DNA from: Cyanobacteria bacterium SIG27
GTDB taxonomy: Bacteria > Cyanobacteriota > Vampirovibrionia > Gastranaerophilales > Gastranaerophilaceae
NCBI GenBank assembly: GCA_015152565.1
Contig: SUTT01000006.1
Span: forward strand, 1 to 64,000
Direction: 5' to 3'
Length of the DNA stretch: 64,000 nucleotides
Shown here piece after piece: positions 17,106 through 25,399 of this stretch (positions within the stretch are counted from its first letter, which is position 1; the number at the start of each line of letters is the position of its first letter). The position numbers were made by a program, and so were the translations under genes. Below the pieces are notes generated by a model. That model was given only the letters and a program-made list of their open reading frames with translations, had not been told where the DNA came from and searched no databases.

Positions 17106-17858
17106 CTAGTCGCTAATATTTAACATTTTTTTAAGACGTTTTTTCATAATAATGTTTTCGTTTTCAAGTCTGGCAATTTCTCTTTGCATTCTTGTTATTT
17201 GATCTTGTTCGTCTTCTTGGTTTGTAAATTTGGTTGAAATAAAACCTACACCAACAGGTAAACGTTTTCTTGCCTCTTCTTTTAATAGTAACAAGCTATC
17301 AAGACCTGTATCGGTTACAAAGCCAAGTTTAATTAAAATGCTTGCCATTTTAATATGGCGACCTTCATCGTTTAATTCTTTTTGGTGGCGAATTGCTTGT
17401 TCTAGTTGAATTGCACTGATTTTATTAATTCTTTTTAAAAATTCACCCGTTTTAAGTTTCCCTGCTATAAACATTGCCACTGCAACATTTTTATTTGTCG
17501 CATAATCTGTGATATTTAAATATTCTAATTCTATTAACCTGCAAAATATTTTTGCACTATCAGCTAATGTCCAATTGTTTTTAATTGTGATTTCAAAAAT
17601 TGTGTTACCATCTATTAAATCTTGAAGAAAAATGTAATATCCTTGTGATAAGTTTAAATTACGCTCCTGAAGCTCTTGTTTGCCTTTAAAGGTTACTTTG
17701 GGGCACATATATTGAAACAAGTCTTCAATGCTTGCTAATTCTGAAAATTCACGTAATTTTTTGTTTAAATCATCGAAAATTTCTTTGGTTATTACTTGTT
17801 TTACCCATAAAGGCAAATTTTTAATGTTTTCAATAAAAAGATCAGATATTTTTTGCAT
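17106..17858 (-). CDS. conserved protein with MshEN/GspE-N-like and coiled-coil regions
   Basis: A 250-aa cytosolic protein of unknown function. The middle, LKTGEFLKRINKISAIQLEQ through IKLGFVTDTGLDSLL, resembles the N-terminal small domain of type II secretion ATPases, which in some proteins binds cyclic di-GMP. Here no ATPase domain follows. The C-terminal 30 residues (ARLENENIIMKKRLKKML) form a coiled coil. It is divergent from the flaG-fliS cluster with about 100 bp between, and upstream of ftsB-like, so a link to motility or envelope is possible but only positional. GGAG 8 bases before ATG 17858 supports the start. Confidence 0.45.
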   Translation of the reverse strand: MQKISDLFIENIKNLPLWVKQVITKEIFDDLNKKLREFSELASIEDLFQYMCPKVTFKGKQELQERNLNLSQGYYIFLQDLIDGNTIFEITIKNNWTLADSAKIFCRLIELEYLNITDYATNKNVAVAMFIAGKLKTGEFLKRINKISAIQLEQAIRHQKELNDEGRHIKMASILIKLGFVTDTGLDSLLLLKEEARKRLPVGVGFISTKFTNQEDEQDQITRMQREIARLENENIIMKKRLKKMLNISD

Positions 17859-17942
17859 GTCATTATCTCCAAAACTATTATAACAAGTTATAAATATCTA
17901 TAAATACACTATTTGATTTATTAAATGTGTCTTAAAATTATG

Positions 17943-17948
17943 TATAAT
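17943..17948 (+). promoter_or_regulatory. predicted -10 box of the flaG-fliS operon
   Basis: A perfect TATAAT lies 17 bases before the flaG start codon, with only a weak -35 (TTAAAT at 17921-17926). Given the short distance the leader would be about 10 nt. No FliA-type (TAAA / GCCGATAA) promoter was found here. Confidence 0.4.
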
Positions 17949-17964
17949 TGTCTTGGAGATTGCT

Positions 17965-18378
17965 ATGGGACTTGATGGAATTTCTATAAACCAGCTTAGA
18001 GTTACGCAAGAAAATAATTCTGCTGAGATGAATAGAATAAATAAAACTTCAACGAACGAACACAAAGTTGTTGATAGCCTTTCTGATAGTCAAAAGATTG
18101 ATCCAGATAAAGAAAAAGACCATCAAAACCCAGAGTTTGAAAACTTTAGCGAAGAAAATGAAGAAAATCAAGAAGAGACCACACTTGTTGAAACAATAAA
18201 ATATGATTTATCTGATAGCGGAAAATATCTCTTGAAACTTGATGAAGAATCCAATAATATATTAATTATTGAAAAAGCATCTAAAAACATAGTTCAAGCC
18301 ATCAATGCGGACGAAATGTCTAGTTTTGTAGGATGTATGTTAAATTCGCAAGGAAGCATGGTAAATAGGAAGTTTTAA
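17965..18378 (+). CDS. flaG: FlaG-like flagellar protein
   Basis: About 137 aa. The C-terminal half (GKYLLKLDEESNNILIIEKA, then IVQAINADEMSSFVGCML) matches the FlaG domain, which has the form VVDxxTGEVIRQIPxEE. The N-terminal half is Asn, Glu and Ser rich and probably disordered. The gene directly precedes fliS with no gap, the usual flaG-fliD-fliS order with fliD missing here. FlaG influences filament length in several bacteria. I choose ATG 17965, which has GGAG 7 bases upstream; a TTG at 17953 would overlap that ribosome site. Confidence 0.65.
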   Translation: MGLDGISINQLRVTQENNSAEMNRINKTSTNEHKVVDSLSDSQKIDPDKEKDHQNPEFENFSEENEENQEETTLVETIKYDLSDSGKYLLKLDEESNNILIIEKASKNIVQAINADEMSSFVGCMLNSQGSMVNRKF

Positions 18379-18852
18379 ATGAACCAATATGTAAAACAAT
18401 ACCAAAAATCTAGCATAGAAACAGCTTCAAGAGAACAAATTCTTATAATGCTGTATGATGGTGCTATTCAATTTTTAAACAAAGCCCGTGTTGCAATGCA
18501 AAATAAAGAAATTGAAGCAACTAACGATAATTTAATAAAAGCACAAAATATTATTCAAGAATTTATCAATTCCATGGATAGAGAAGTGGCTCCTCAGTTG
18601 GCTGAAAATTTGATTAGTTTATATGAGTATTCTATTCGTCGTTTAATTCAGGCCAACATGAAAAGACAACTTGAACCAATTGATGAAGTTTTAAAATATT
18701 TAAAAAGCTTAAAAGCTACTTGGGAACAAGCAATTATTCTTGCACAAAAAGAAGCCCAAGAATCTGCTTCTGCTTCTAACATCGATTATTATGATTCTGA
18801 TGATGAAGATGATGATGACGATGAAGAAGACGACGAGGATGAGGATGAATAA
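18379..18852 (+). CDS. fliS: FliS flagellin export chaperone with acidic tail
   Basis: A 157-aa cytosolic chaperone that binds the flagellin C-terminus. The core MNQYVKQYQKSSIETASREQ followed by ILIMLYDGAIQFLNKA is diagnostic of FliS. The body is about 125 residues as usual. The last 20 residues are almost entirely Asp and Glu, which is unusual for FliS and adds about 25 aa to the normal length. The gene starts immediately after flaG, and its stop overlaps the next start (TAATG), so the three genes are one unit. Confidence 0.92.
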   Translation: MNQYVKQYQKSSIETASREQILIMLYDGAIQFLNKARVAMQNKEIEATNDNLIKAQNIIQEFINSMDREVAPQLAENLISLYEYSIRRLIQANMKRQLEPIDEVLKYLKSLKATWEQAIILAQKEAQESASASNIDYYDSDDEDDDDDEEDDEDEDE

Positions 18853-19232
18853 TGTTAAGTATTAACGATTACAACTATCTTAAATTGCTTTATGATAAAT
18901 TTTTTAAATCAAACGCTCATATTAGGGCTTTAATTAAAGCTGACGATTGGGATAGTGTTGATATTGCGGTTCAAGAAAAAGAATCTTTAATCAGGCAAAT
19001 TATATTTTTTGAAAAAGCAAGGTTAGAAGAAGTTAAAGCTAATAAAGAGCTTATGGGTTTAAGAAATAAGCTTGTTGAGCTTGAAAAAGAAAATATTGAG
19101 CTTGTTAAATCTATTAAAGAAGATTACTTTAAGCAAATTTCAAACATTAAAAAAACAAAAAAAGTTTTAAATGCTTATGAACCTGGCCTAAATAGTAATG
19201 TTTCAACTTTTGAAGTAAATTTAGATGATTAA
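18852..19232 (+). CDS. FliT-like coiled-coil protein
   Basis: A 126-aa soluble, helical protein. The pattern WDSVDIAVQEKESLIRQI followed by a long heptad region (LVELEKENIELVKSIKEDY) resembles FliT/FlgN-type flagellar chaperones, in which a helical hairpin is built around an E(K/R)xxLI segment. The start codon overlaps the fliS stop (TAATG), the position usually taken by fliT. Sequence similarity alone is weak because such chaperones are short and divergent. It converges on the permease gene, with stops 1 bp apart. Confidence 0.55.
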   Translation: MLSINDYNYLKLLYDKFFKSNAHIRALIKADDWDSVDIAVQEKESLIRQIIFFEKARLEEVKANKELMGLRNKLVELEKENIELVKSIKEDYFKQISNIKKTKKVLNAYEPGLNSNVSTFEVNLDD

Positions 19233-20735
19233 TTATCTTCTTAAATTTTTATAGCTAAAGCCAAAGTATATTAAAGCACCGATAAAAATCCAAAGTGGAA
19301 ACATAACTGTGCTTGTTGTTAGTTGCTGAAGTGAATATATCATTAAACTTAAACAAGCAATTATTCCTAAAATTGGGAATAATGGCACAAAAGGTACCTT
19401 GAAAGGTCTTTTGAGGTTTGGTTCTGTTTTTCTTAGGATTATTACAGCTATGCAAATAGCAATAAAAGAAGTGAATGTACCATAATTACATAATTCTGCT
19501 GATATATTCAAATCCATAAATAAGCTGCAAATAATAATTACAAGCCCAACAATCCATGTCATAATGTGCGGAGTTCTGTGTTTTTTGTGAATTGAGCGAA
19601 GAATTTTTGGCAAGAATTTATCCCTGCTCATAGCATAAAGTATTCTTGTTGAAGCTAATTGACAAATTAAAAATACAGAAGCCAAAGCGCATACTGCGGC
19701 AACTGATATAAAGCCTGCTAAAAAGTTTTTGTTAATCAGCGTTAATGCGGCTGCAATTGGTGCGCTTGGGTTGATTTGATTAATTGGAACAATTCCTGTC
19801 AAAACTAGCGCAACTAAAATGTATAAAATTGTACAGAAGATTAATGTTCCTAAAATTGCAACCGGTAAGTCTTTTTGAGGGTTTTTAGTTTCTTCTGCTG
19901 CGGTGGATACGGCATCAAAACCAATGTATGCAAAGAAGATTATAAAAGCACCCATTAAAATTCCTGATATTCCGTTTGGTGCAAAAGGAACCCAGTTTTC
20001 AGGTTTAACATAAAAAGCGCCAACTATAATAAAAGAAATTATCATAAATAAGTTTAAACCAACCATTATGGTTGCAAATCTTGTTGATTCTTTAATACCT
20101 TTAATTAAAATTAAAGTTGAAAGTAATGTTAGAGCGATAACTGGCAAATTTATTGCAAAAGGGATTTTGTCAAATAAAAACGGAATTTTATCGTGCACAT
20201 CAAGCCCATATCTTTCGCACATGTGATAAATTGAGCGAACATCGCTTCTAAGCCAAATTGGACAATTTGTGATAAAACTTGGAAGATATTGAGAAAAACC
20301 TTTTAAAAGTTGTGTTAAATATCCACACCAAGAGCTCGCAACGGTAATATTTCCAATTACATAGTTAAGCATTAAGACCCAGCCGACTATCCAAGCGGCA
20401 AATTCGCCTAATGTCGCATAACAATATGTATAAACACTTCCTGAAACAGGAATAATGGAAGCTACTTCGCTGTAGCATAGCGCGCTAAATACGCAAGCTA
20501 ATGCTGCTAAAATCATTGATATAACTATAGCAGGACCTGCTCCAATGCTTTCGGGTCCGCCTTGTATTGCTGTTCCGATAATTGTCAAAATTCCAGTGCC
20601 AACAACGGCGCCAATGCCTATAACAAATAAATCAAAGGCATTAAGCGTTTTTTTGAGTGAGCCGCTTCGAGCCCTGTCTATCAGTTGTTGAGCACTTTTT
20701 CTTGATAATAAATTGGAAACAACTTTTTTAAACAT
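19233..20735 (-). CDS. APC-family amino acid permease (copy 2)
   Basis: About 500 aa with 12 predicted membrane helices. The first helix carries NAFDLFVIGIGAVVGTG, the amino-acid/polyamine/organocation family signature for substrate binding. FAYIGFDAVSTAAEETKNPQ marks the YhdG/cationic amino acid transporter branch. I choose ATG 20735: it overlaps the upstream stop by 3 bases and has GAGG as ribosome site, whereas an earlier start would overlap the upstream gene by 80 bp. It is a tandem paralogue of the next gene with colinear motifs throughout. Substrate is unknown. Confidence 0.9.
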   Translation of the reverse strand: MFKKVVSNLLSRKSAQQLIDRARSGSLKKTLNAFDLFVIGIGAVVGTGILTIIGTAIQGGPESIGAGPAIVISMILAALACVFSALCYSEVASIIPVSGSVYTYCYATLGEFAAWIVGWVLMLNYVIGNITVASSWCGYLTQLLKGFSQYLPSFITNCPIWLRSDVRSIYHMCERYGLDVHDKIPFLFDKIPFAINLPVIALTLLSTLILIKGIKESTRFATIMVGLNLFMIISFIIVGAFYVKPENWVPFAPNGISGILMGAFIIFFAYIGFDAVSTAAEETKNPQKDLPVAILGTLIFCTILYILVALVLTGIVPINQINPSAPIAAALTLINKNFLAGFISVAAVCALASVFLICQLASTRILYAMSRDKFLPKILRSIHKKHRTPHIMTWIVGLVIIICSLFMDLNISAELCNYGTFTSFIAICIAVIILRKTEPNLKRPFKVPFVPLFPILGIIACLSLMIYSLQQLTTSTVMFPLWIFIGALIYFGFSYKNLRR

Positions 20736-22299
20736 TATTTTCCTCGTTAGTATTTTGCTGGGCGAGTCTTTGTTGTCTATAGCTATAAAGCAAGTAGCAA
20801 GCCACACCTATTACTATCCAAGCTAAAAATAGCATTGTTGATAGTGGTTTTAGTGTCATTGAATAAACCATTAAACCACCACAGCACAATGCTCCTAAAA
20901 TTGGAAATAACGGACAACAAGGTACTTTAAACGGTCTATGTCTTTGTGGGTCTTTCTTTCTTAAAATTAACACTGCAAGACATACGATTATAAATGCTGC
21001 AACAGCGCCAAAATTAACCAAGTCTGCTGCTTTTTGAATATCTAAAAATAGTGAACCAATAATGCAGATTGCACCAACCATATATGTTAAAACGTGTGGG
21101 GTTTGAAATTTTGGATGTATTTTTTGAAATGCTTTTGGTAAGAAATTATCTCTGCTCATTGAAAAAAGTATTCTTGTTCCAGCTAACATTAAAACAAGTA
21201 GAACTGAGGTTAACCCAGTTAAAGCGCCAATTGAAATAAAACCAGCTACCCAGTTTTGCCCAACCATAGCCATAGCACTTGCAATTGGTGCTTGCGTATC
21301 AATCATATCAAGCGGAACAAGCCCTGTCAAAACTAACGCAACTAATACATAGCAAATTGTGCAAACTATTAAAGAGCCGATAATTCCTATTGGTAAGTTT
21401 TTTTGAGGATTTTTTGTTTCTTCTGCTGCTGTTGCAATAGCATCAAAACCAATGTATGCAAAGAAAATAGTAAATGCACTTGCAAACATTCCGCTAATGC
21501 CGTTTGGCATAAATGGAGTCCAGTTTTCTGGTTTTACATAGAAAAATCCTGTTATAACAAAAGCTGCAACTACTGCAATTTTTATTACAACAAGTATTCC
21601 TGTCATGTTTTTTGATTCTTGCATACCTTTAATTAAAGTTGCAATTATAAAAAATGTTATTAATAACCCTGGAATATTAATACAAAGTGGAATTCCTAAA
21701 AACTGTGGAATTACTGTACTTGGGTCAATTCCTTGGCTTGTTAATTGAGAAACAGCTGTAGAATAATCATGAATTAGATATATTGGCGGATTAGAAAGCC
21801 AATGAGGTATTCCTGGTATTCCACTAATAAGTTGCATTAGATAACCGCTCCAAGCGCTTACTACTGCAATATATCCAACCAAATATTCAAGCATTAATAC
21901 CCAGCCTACTATCCAAGCCATAAATTCGCCCATCGTAGCGTATGTGTATGTATAAGCACCACCTGAAGCAGGAATCATTGCTGCAAATTCACTATAGCAA
22001 AGTGCACTAAAAACACATGCTAATGATGCTAAAATCATTGATAATGTTAAAGATGGACCTGATTCAAGTGCAGCTAAACCAACAACAGTGAAAATGCCGC
22101 TACCAATAATTGCTCCGACCCCTAATATAATTAAATCAAAACCGCCAAGAGTTTTCTTTAAGCCGCCATCTTGCGCTTGCTTAATCATGTTATCAGGGTT
22201 TTTAACAGTTAGAATATTTTTTACAAAATTAGAAATCTTGCTTAATTCCTTGCTGTTTTGAAAATTGGGCGTAAAATCCCCATTGTTGTTTTCTGCCAT
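20728..22299 (-). CDS. APC-family amino acid permease (copy 1)
   Basis: A 523-aa inner-membrane permease with 12 predicted helices. The signature GGFDLIILGVGAIIGSGIF lies in helix 1, and FAYIGFDAIATAAEETKNPQ in the middle identifies the YhdG/CAT-like branch of APC transporters. It has about 40 polar residues before the first helix. It shares order and many blocks with the following gene, for example YVKPENWTPFMPNGISG against YVKPENWVPFAPNGISG, so the pair arose by tandem duplication. It lies 10 bp downstream of glyQ's stop and may be cotranscribed with it. Confidence 0.92.
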   Translation of the reverse strand: MAENNNGDFTPNFQNSKELSKISNFVKNILTVKNPDNMIKQAQDGGLKKTLGGFDLIILGVGAIIGSGIFTVVGLAALESGPSLTLSMILASLACVFSALCYSEFAAMIPASGGAYTYTYATMGEFMAWIVGWVLMLEYLVGYIAVVSAWSGYLMQLISGIPGIPHWLSNPPIYLIHDYSTAVSQLTSQGIDPSTVIPQFLGIPLCINIPGLLITFFIIATLIKGMQESKNMTGILVVIKIAVVAAFVITGFFYVKPENWTPFMPNGISGMFASAFTIFFAYIGFDAIATAAEETKNPQKNLPIGIIGSLIVCTICYVLVALVLTGLVPLDMIDTQAPIASAMAMVGQNWVAGFISIGALTGLTSVLLVLMLAGTRILFSMSRDNFLPKAFQKIHPKFQTPHVLTYMVGAICIIGSLFLDIQKAADLVNFGAVAAFIIVCLAVLILRKKDPQRHRPFKVPCCPLFPILGALCCGGLMVYSMTLKPLSTMLFLAWIVIGVACYLLYSYRQQRLAQQNTNEENNV

Positions 22300-22308
22300 G
22301 CTTCTTCC

Positions 22309-23184
22309 TTATTTCTTAATTAGAGGAAAACCAAGTTTTTCTCTTTGTTCCACGTATAATTTAGCAACACCTGCCGCTAAAGTCCTAACTCTATTGATAA
22401 AATTAATTCTTTCGTCTTTTGAAATAACCCCTCTTGCGTCAAGCAGGTTAAATGTGTGTGAACATTTTAACACCCAATCGTAAGCAGGGAGTACAATTCC
22501 TGCTTCCATGCATTTATTTGCTTCATCTGAAGCTAAGTCGAAAAGTTTAAAAAGATGTTCAGGGGTTGAATATTCGAAGTTGTATTTTGATTGTTCGATT
22601 TCGTTTTGAAGATAAATATCTCCATATTTTAATTCGTTATTCCATTGAATATCAAATACGCTATCAACATTTTGAAGATACATTGCGATACGTTCTAGTC
22701 CGTATGTAATTTCTAATACTACAGGTTTAACTTCCAAGCCGCCAACTTGTTGGAAATATGTAAATTGAGTGATTTCCATACCATCAAGCCAAACTTCCCA
22801 GCCAACACCCGCAGCTCCTAGTGTTGGAGATTCCCAGTTATCTTCAACAAAACGAACGTCGTGTTTTTCAAGGTCAATTCCCATTGCACTTAATGAATTT
22901 AAATATAAATCTTGGGAATTTTCCGGATTTGGTTTTAAGATAACTTGATATTGGAAATAATGCCCAAGTCTGTTTGGGTTTTCGCCGTATCTTGCGTCAG
23001 TTGGACGTCTGCAAGGTTCAACCATAGCGCAATTAAAAGGTTCAGGTCCTAATGCCCTTAGGAATGTTGCAGGGTTCATTGTACTTGCGCCTTTTTCGAT
23101 GTCATAAGGTTGCTGAATAACACAACCGTTATCTGACCAATATTTTGATAAATTTAAAATTAATTCTTGAAAAGTTAATGCCAT
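22309..23184 (-). CDS. glyQ: glycyl-tRNA synthetase alpha subunit
   Basis: A 291-aa catalytic subunit of the bacterial alpha2-beta2 GlyRS. Diagnostic blocks are [40 protein letters not shown] and [17 protein letters not shown]. Length equals the family norm (about 290-300). The beta subunit gene glyS, usually next to it, is not in the window. The preceding DAHP synthase gene ends 14 bp upstream, so they may share a transcript with the permeases. Confidence 0.97.
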   Translation of the reverse strand: MALTFQELILNLSKYWSDNGCVIQQPYDIEKGASTMNPATFLRALGPEPFNCAMVEPCRRPTDARYGENPNRLGHYFQYQVILKPNPENSQDLYLNSLSAMGIDLEKHDVRFVEDNWESPTLGAAGVGWEVWLDGMEITQFTYFQQVGGLEVKPVVLEITYGLERIAMYLQNVDSVFDIQWNNELKYGDIYLQNEIEQSKYNFEYSTPEHLFKLFDLASDEANKCMEAGIVLPAYDWVLKCSHTFNLLDARGVISKDERINFINRVRTLAAGVAKLYVEQREKLGFPLIKK

Positions 23185-23198
23185 TATTTTTTCCTATA

Positions 23199-24245
23199 TT
23201 AATATGTTTGTGGGTTATTTTTGTTGTCGTAGTCAATTCTTCCAATAACTTTGTTTAAAGCTCTTGTTACGTCTTTGAATTGTTCAATATTTAAGCTTTG
23301 AGCTCCGTCACACATAGCATTATCAGGATCATGATGAACTTCATACATTAATCCATGCGCTCCTGCAACTAAAGCTGCTTTTCCCATTGGTTCAATCAGA
23401 TATCTTTTTCCTGTTCCGTGAGATGGGTCAACTATTACAGGCAAGTGTGAGTATTTTCTGATTATTGGAATAGCTGCAATATCAAGAGTATTTCTTGAAT
23501 ATTGGTTATCGAAGCCCTTAATTCCTCTTTCGCAAAGAATTACATTTGGGTTGCCGTTTGCAACAACGTATTCTGCTGCTAAAAGCAGTTCTTTAATTGT
23601 TGCCGCTGGCCCTCTTTTAATCATTACAGGTTTTTTAATTCTTCCCAATGCTTTTAAAAGTTTGAAGTTTTGCATGTTTCTAGCGCCAACTTGTAAAACG
23701 TCTGCATATTGACAAAGTAGTGCTATATCCATTGTATCCATAACTTCTGTAACGACTAGAAGCCCTGTTTTTTCTCTTGCTTTTGCAAGATATTGTAAGC
23801 CCTTTTCTTCTAAACCTTGAAAATCATAAGGGCTTGTTCTTGGCTTAAATGCGCCGCCTCTTAAAAATTGGCAACCCATTTCTTTTGCTGCTATTGCAAC
23901 TTTTAAAAGTCCATCAAAATCTTTTTCAACCGAACAAGGTCCAACCATTAAAACTGGTTTTTCTAATCCACCAATTTTAACGCCGTTTGAAAATGTGATA
24001 ACAGTGTCTTCTGGATGCGCAACACGAGAAACAAGCTTGAATGGCTCTTGGATTTTTTTAATTTCTCGAACTCCATCCATTGCAGCAATATTTTCAGCAT
24101 TTATTCCTGATTTATCACCAATTACAGCCACTACGTTTAAAACCGTACCATTATTGACTTGGGTTTGAAGTCCTTTATTTTCAATATATTTAACAACACG
24201 ATTCAATTGTTCCGCTGTTGCATTATGCTCCATAACTATTATCAT
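23199..24245 (-). CDS. aroF: 3-deoxy-7-phosphoheptulonate (DAHP) synthase, type I-beta
   Basis: A 348-aa enzyme for the first step of the shikimate pathway. The C-terminal barrel has VGPCSVEKD, RGGAFKPRTSPYDFQG and VDPSHGTGKR. The N-terminal 70 residues (IIVMEHNATAEQLNRVVKYI and following) form the ferredoxin-like regulatory domain found in Thermotoga-type and Bacillus-type AroAI-beta enzymes, which binds aromatic amino acids for feedback control. Together with trpB about 22 kb away it shows aromatic amino acid synthesis. The gene is divergent from rnhA. Confidence 0.95.
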   Translation of the reverse strand: MIIVMEHNATAEQLNRVVKYIENKGLQTQVNNGTVLNVVAVIGDKSGINAENIAAMDGVREIKKIQEPFKLVSRVAHPEDTVITFSNGVKIGGLEKPVLMVGPCSVEKDFDGLLKVAIAAKEMGCQFLRGGAFKPRTSPYDFQGLEEKGLQYLAKAREKTGLLVVTEVMDTMDIALLCQYADVLQVGARNMQNFKLLKALGRIKKPVMIKRGPAATIKELLLAAEYVVANGNPNVILCERGIKGFDNQYSRNTLDIAAIPIIRKYSHLPVIVDPSHGTGKRYLIEPMGKAALVAGAHGLMYEVHHDPDNAMCDGAQSLNIEQFKDVTRALNKVIGRIDYDNKNNPQTY

Positions 24246-24354
24246 TTGTTGTTTTCTCCAATTTTGTCGTTAATATCGCAAATTACATTCAATCATAAAC
24301 ATGGAAATATGTATATATTATATTAAGATATGTTGTTTGTGGTATCATTTTTTT

Positions 24355-24840
24355 ATGAATAAACCAAATGTTTCAATTTATACGGATGGAGCTTGTGCTA
24401 ATAACCCTGGGCGTGGTGGTTATGGTATTGTTTTGATGTATGAAAAATCAGATGGCACTTTAATACAAAAAAATCTTTCTCGCGGTTTTGAGTTGACCAC
24501 AAATAATAGAATGGAGTTATTAGCTGTAATTGATGCGCTAAACGCTCTTAAAACTCCTTGTAAAATTAAGCTTTATTCAGATTCAAAATATGTGGTTGAT
24601 GCGATTAATCAAAAATGGCTTGATGGCTGGCAAGCAAAAAATTGGAAATTAAACACTAAAAATCCTGTTAAAAATATTGATTTATGGAAAAAGCTACTAA
24701 GTGCAATGCGTCCTCATGAAATTGAATTTATTTGGGTTAAAGGTCATGCGTCAAATGAATTTAATAATTTGTGCGATAAATTAGCAGTTGAAGCTCGCTC
24801 TAAAGATAACTTAGAAATTGATAGCGGATTTATTGACTAA
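24355..24840 (+). CDS. rnhA: ribonuclease HI
   Basis: About 161 aa. Active-site residues are visible: Asp in YTDGACANNPGRGGYG, Glu in NNRMELLAVIDAL, Asp in YSDSKYVVDAI, and the final His/Asp block KGHASNEFNNLCDKLA. It degrades RNA in RNA-DNA hybrids. An in-frame ATG at 24301 would add 18 residues unlike other RNases HI, so I prefer ATG 24355; neither has a clear ribosome site. Its last codons overlap the end of the frameshifted gene on the opposite strand. Confidence 0.93.
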   Translation: MNKPNVSIYTDGACANNPGRGGYGIVLMYEKSDGTLIQKNLSRGFELTTNNRMELLAVIDALNALKTPCKIKLYSDSKYVVDAINQKWLDGWQAKNWKLNTKNPVKNIDLWKKLLSAMRPHEIEFIWVKGHASNEFNNLCDKLAVEARSKDNLEIDSGFID

Positions 24841-25336
24841 AACTTTCAAAACAACTGGCAGATGTGATTTTGTGTAGTCATAAAATTCCTCATCTTCTTC
24901 AAAAGATATATCCAAAAACTCTTGCGATACTGAATTTGACTCGTAGCCTTGTATATAAGGACCGTAGCGCTGATTGTTTATTGTAACATTTCCGTTTTCA
25001 TCAAATTTTGCGATGAAATTTTTTCCGTTTAAGGTTGTTACAAAAAGCAGGGCTTTGATATGTTTTATGTGAAGATATGTGGGATAATTTCATATCTTGC
25101 TAAAACAACTAAAAAATAAAAATTGCCCTCTAAAACATTCTTCTTGCGTTTGAGCAAGGTAGTGCAGTTGTATGGATTATAAAATCATTAATTGGTTTGA
25201 CATATTGAATTAAAAATTTTTTATTTGTGATTTTTTCAGCACAAATTGTTGAATCAAGCTCTTGTGTGAAATATTCGCCTAATTCAGCTTGCAGAGGGGT
25301 TTTTGCGTAATCCTTTAGCAGTTTTATTATTTCCAT
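24811..25336 (-). pseudogene. frameshifted gene, product unknown
   Basis: Three adjacent protein-like segments lie in different reading frames. An N-terminal part (25336-25130, 68 codons) begins MEIIKLLKDYAKTPLQAELG. A middle part (about 25150-25065) reads VLEGNFYFLVVLARYEIIPH. A C-terminal part (25089-24811) contains LFVTTLNGKNFIAKFDENGN and ends at a TAA inside rnhA. All three have normal codon use for this genome and together would give about 175 aa. At least two frameshifts separate them. Either this is a decaying gene or the sequence has indel errors here. I do not recognise the product. A strong hairpin precedes the start codon. Confidence 0.55.
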
Positions 25337-25344
25337 ATAATAAA

Positions 25345-25370
25345 TAATATCCTCCAGATGGAGGATATTA
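25345..25370 (-). terminator. perfect 11-bp hairpin between rmuC and the frameshifted gene
   Basis: TAATATCCTCC and GGAGGATATTA pair perfectly around an AGAT loop. It follows rmuC and so may be its terminator, but on the minus strand it is followed only by TTTATTATAT rather than a clean T-run. The 3' arm contains GGAGG 14 bases before the ATG at 25336, so the stem would also hide a ribosome-binding-like sequence. Confidence 0.5.
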
Positions 25371-25399
25371 TACTAAAGTATTAGAAAATGTTACATTTG

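Noticed and set aside
17953-17964. TTG start of flaG at 17953
   Set aside because: It overlaps the GGAG that serves ATG 17965.
20736-20807. Extended N-terminus of permease copy 2
   Set aside because: It would overlap the upstream permease by 80 bp and adds residues unlike the family.
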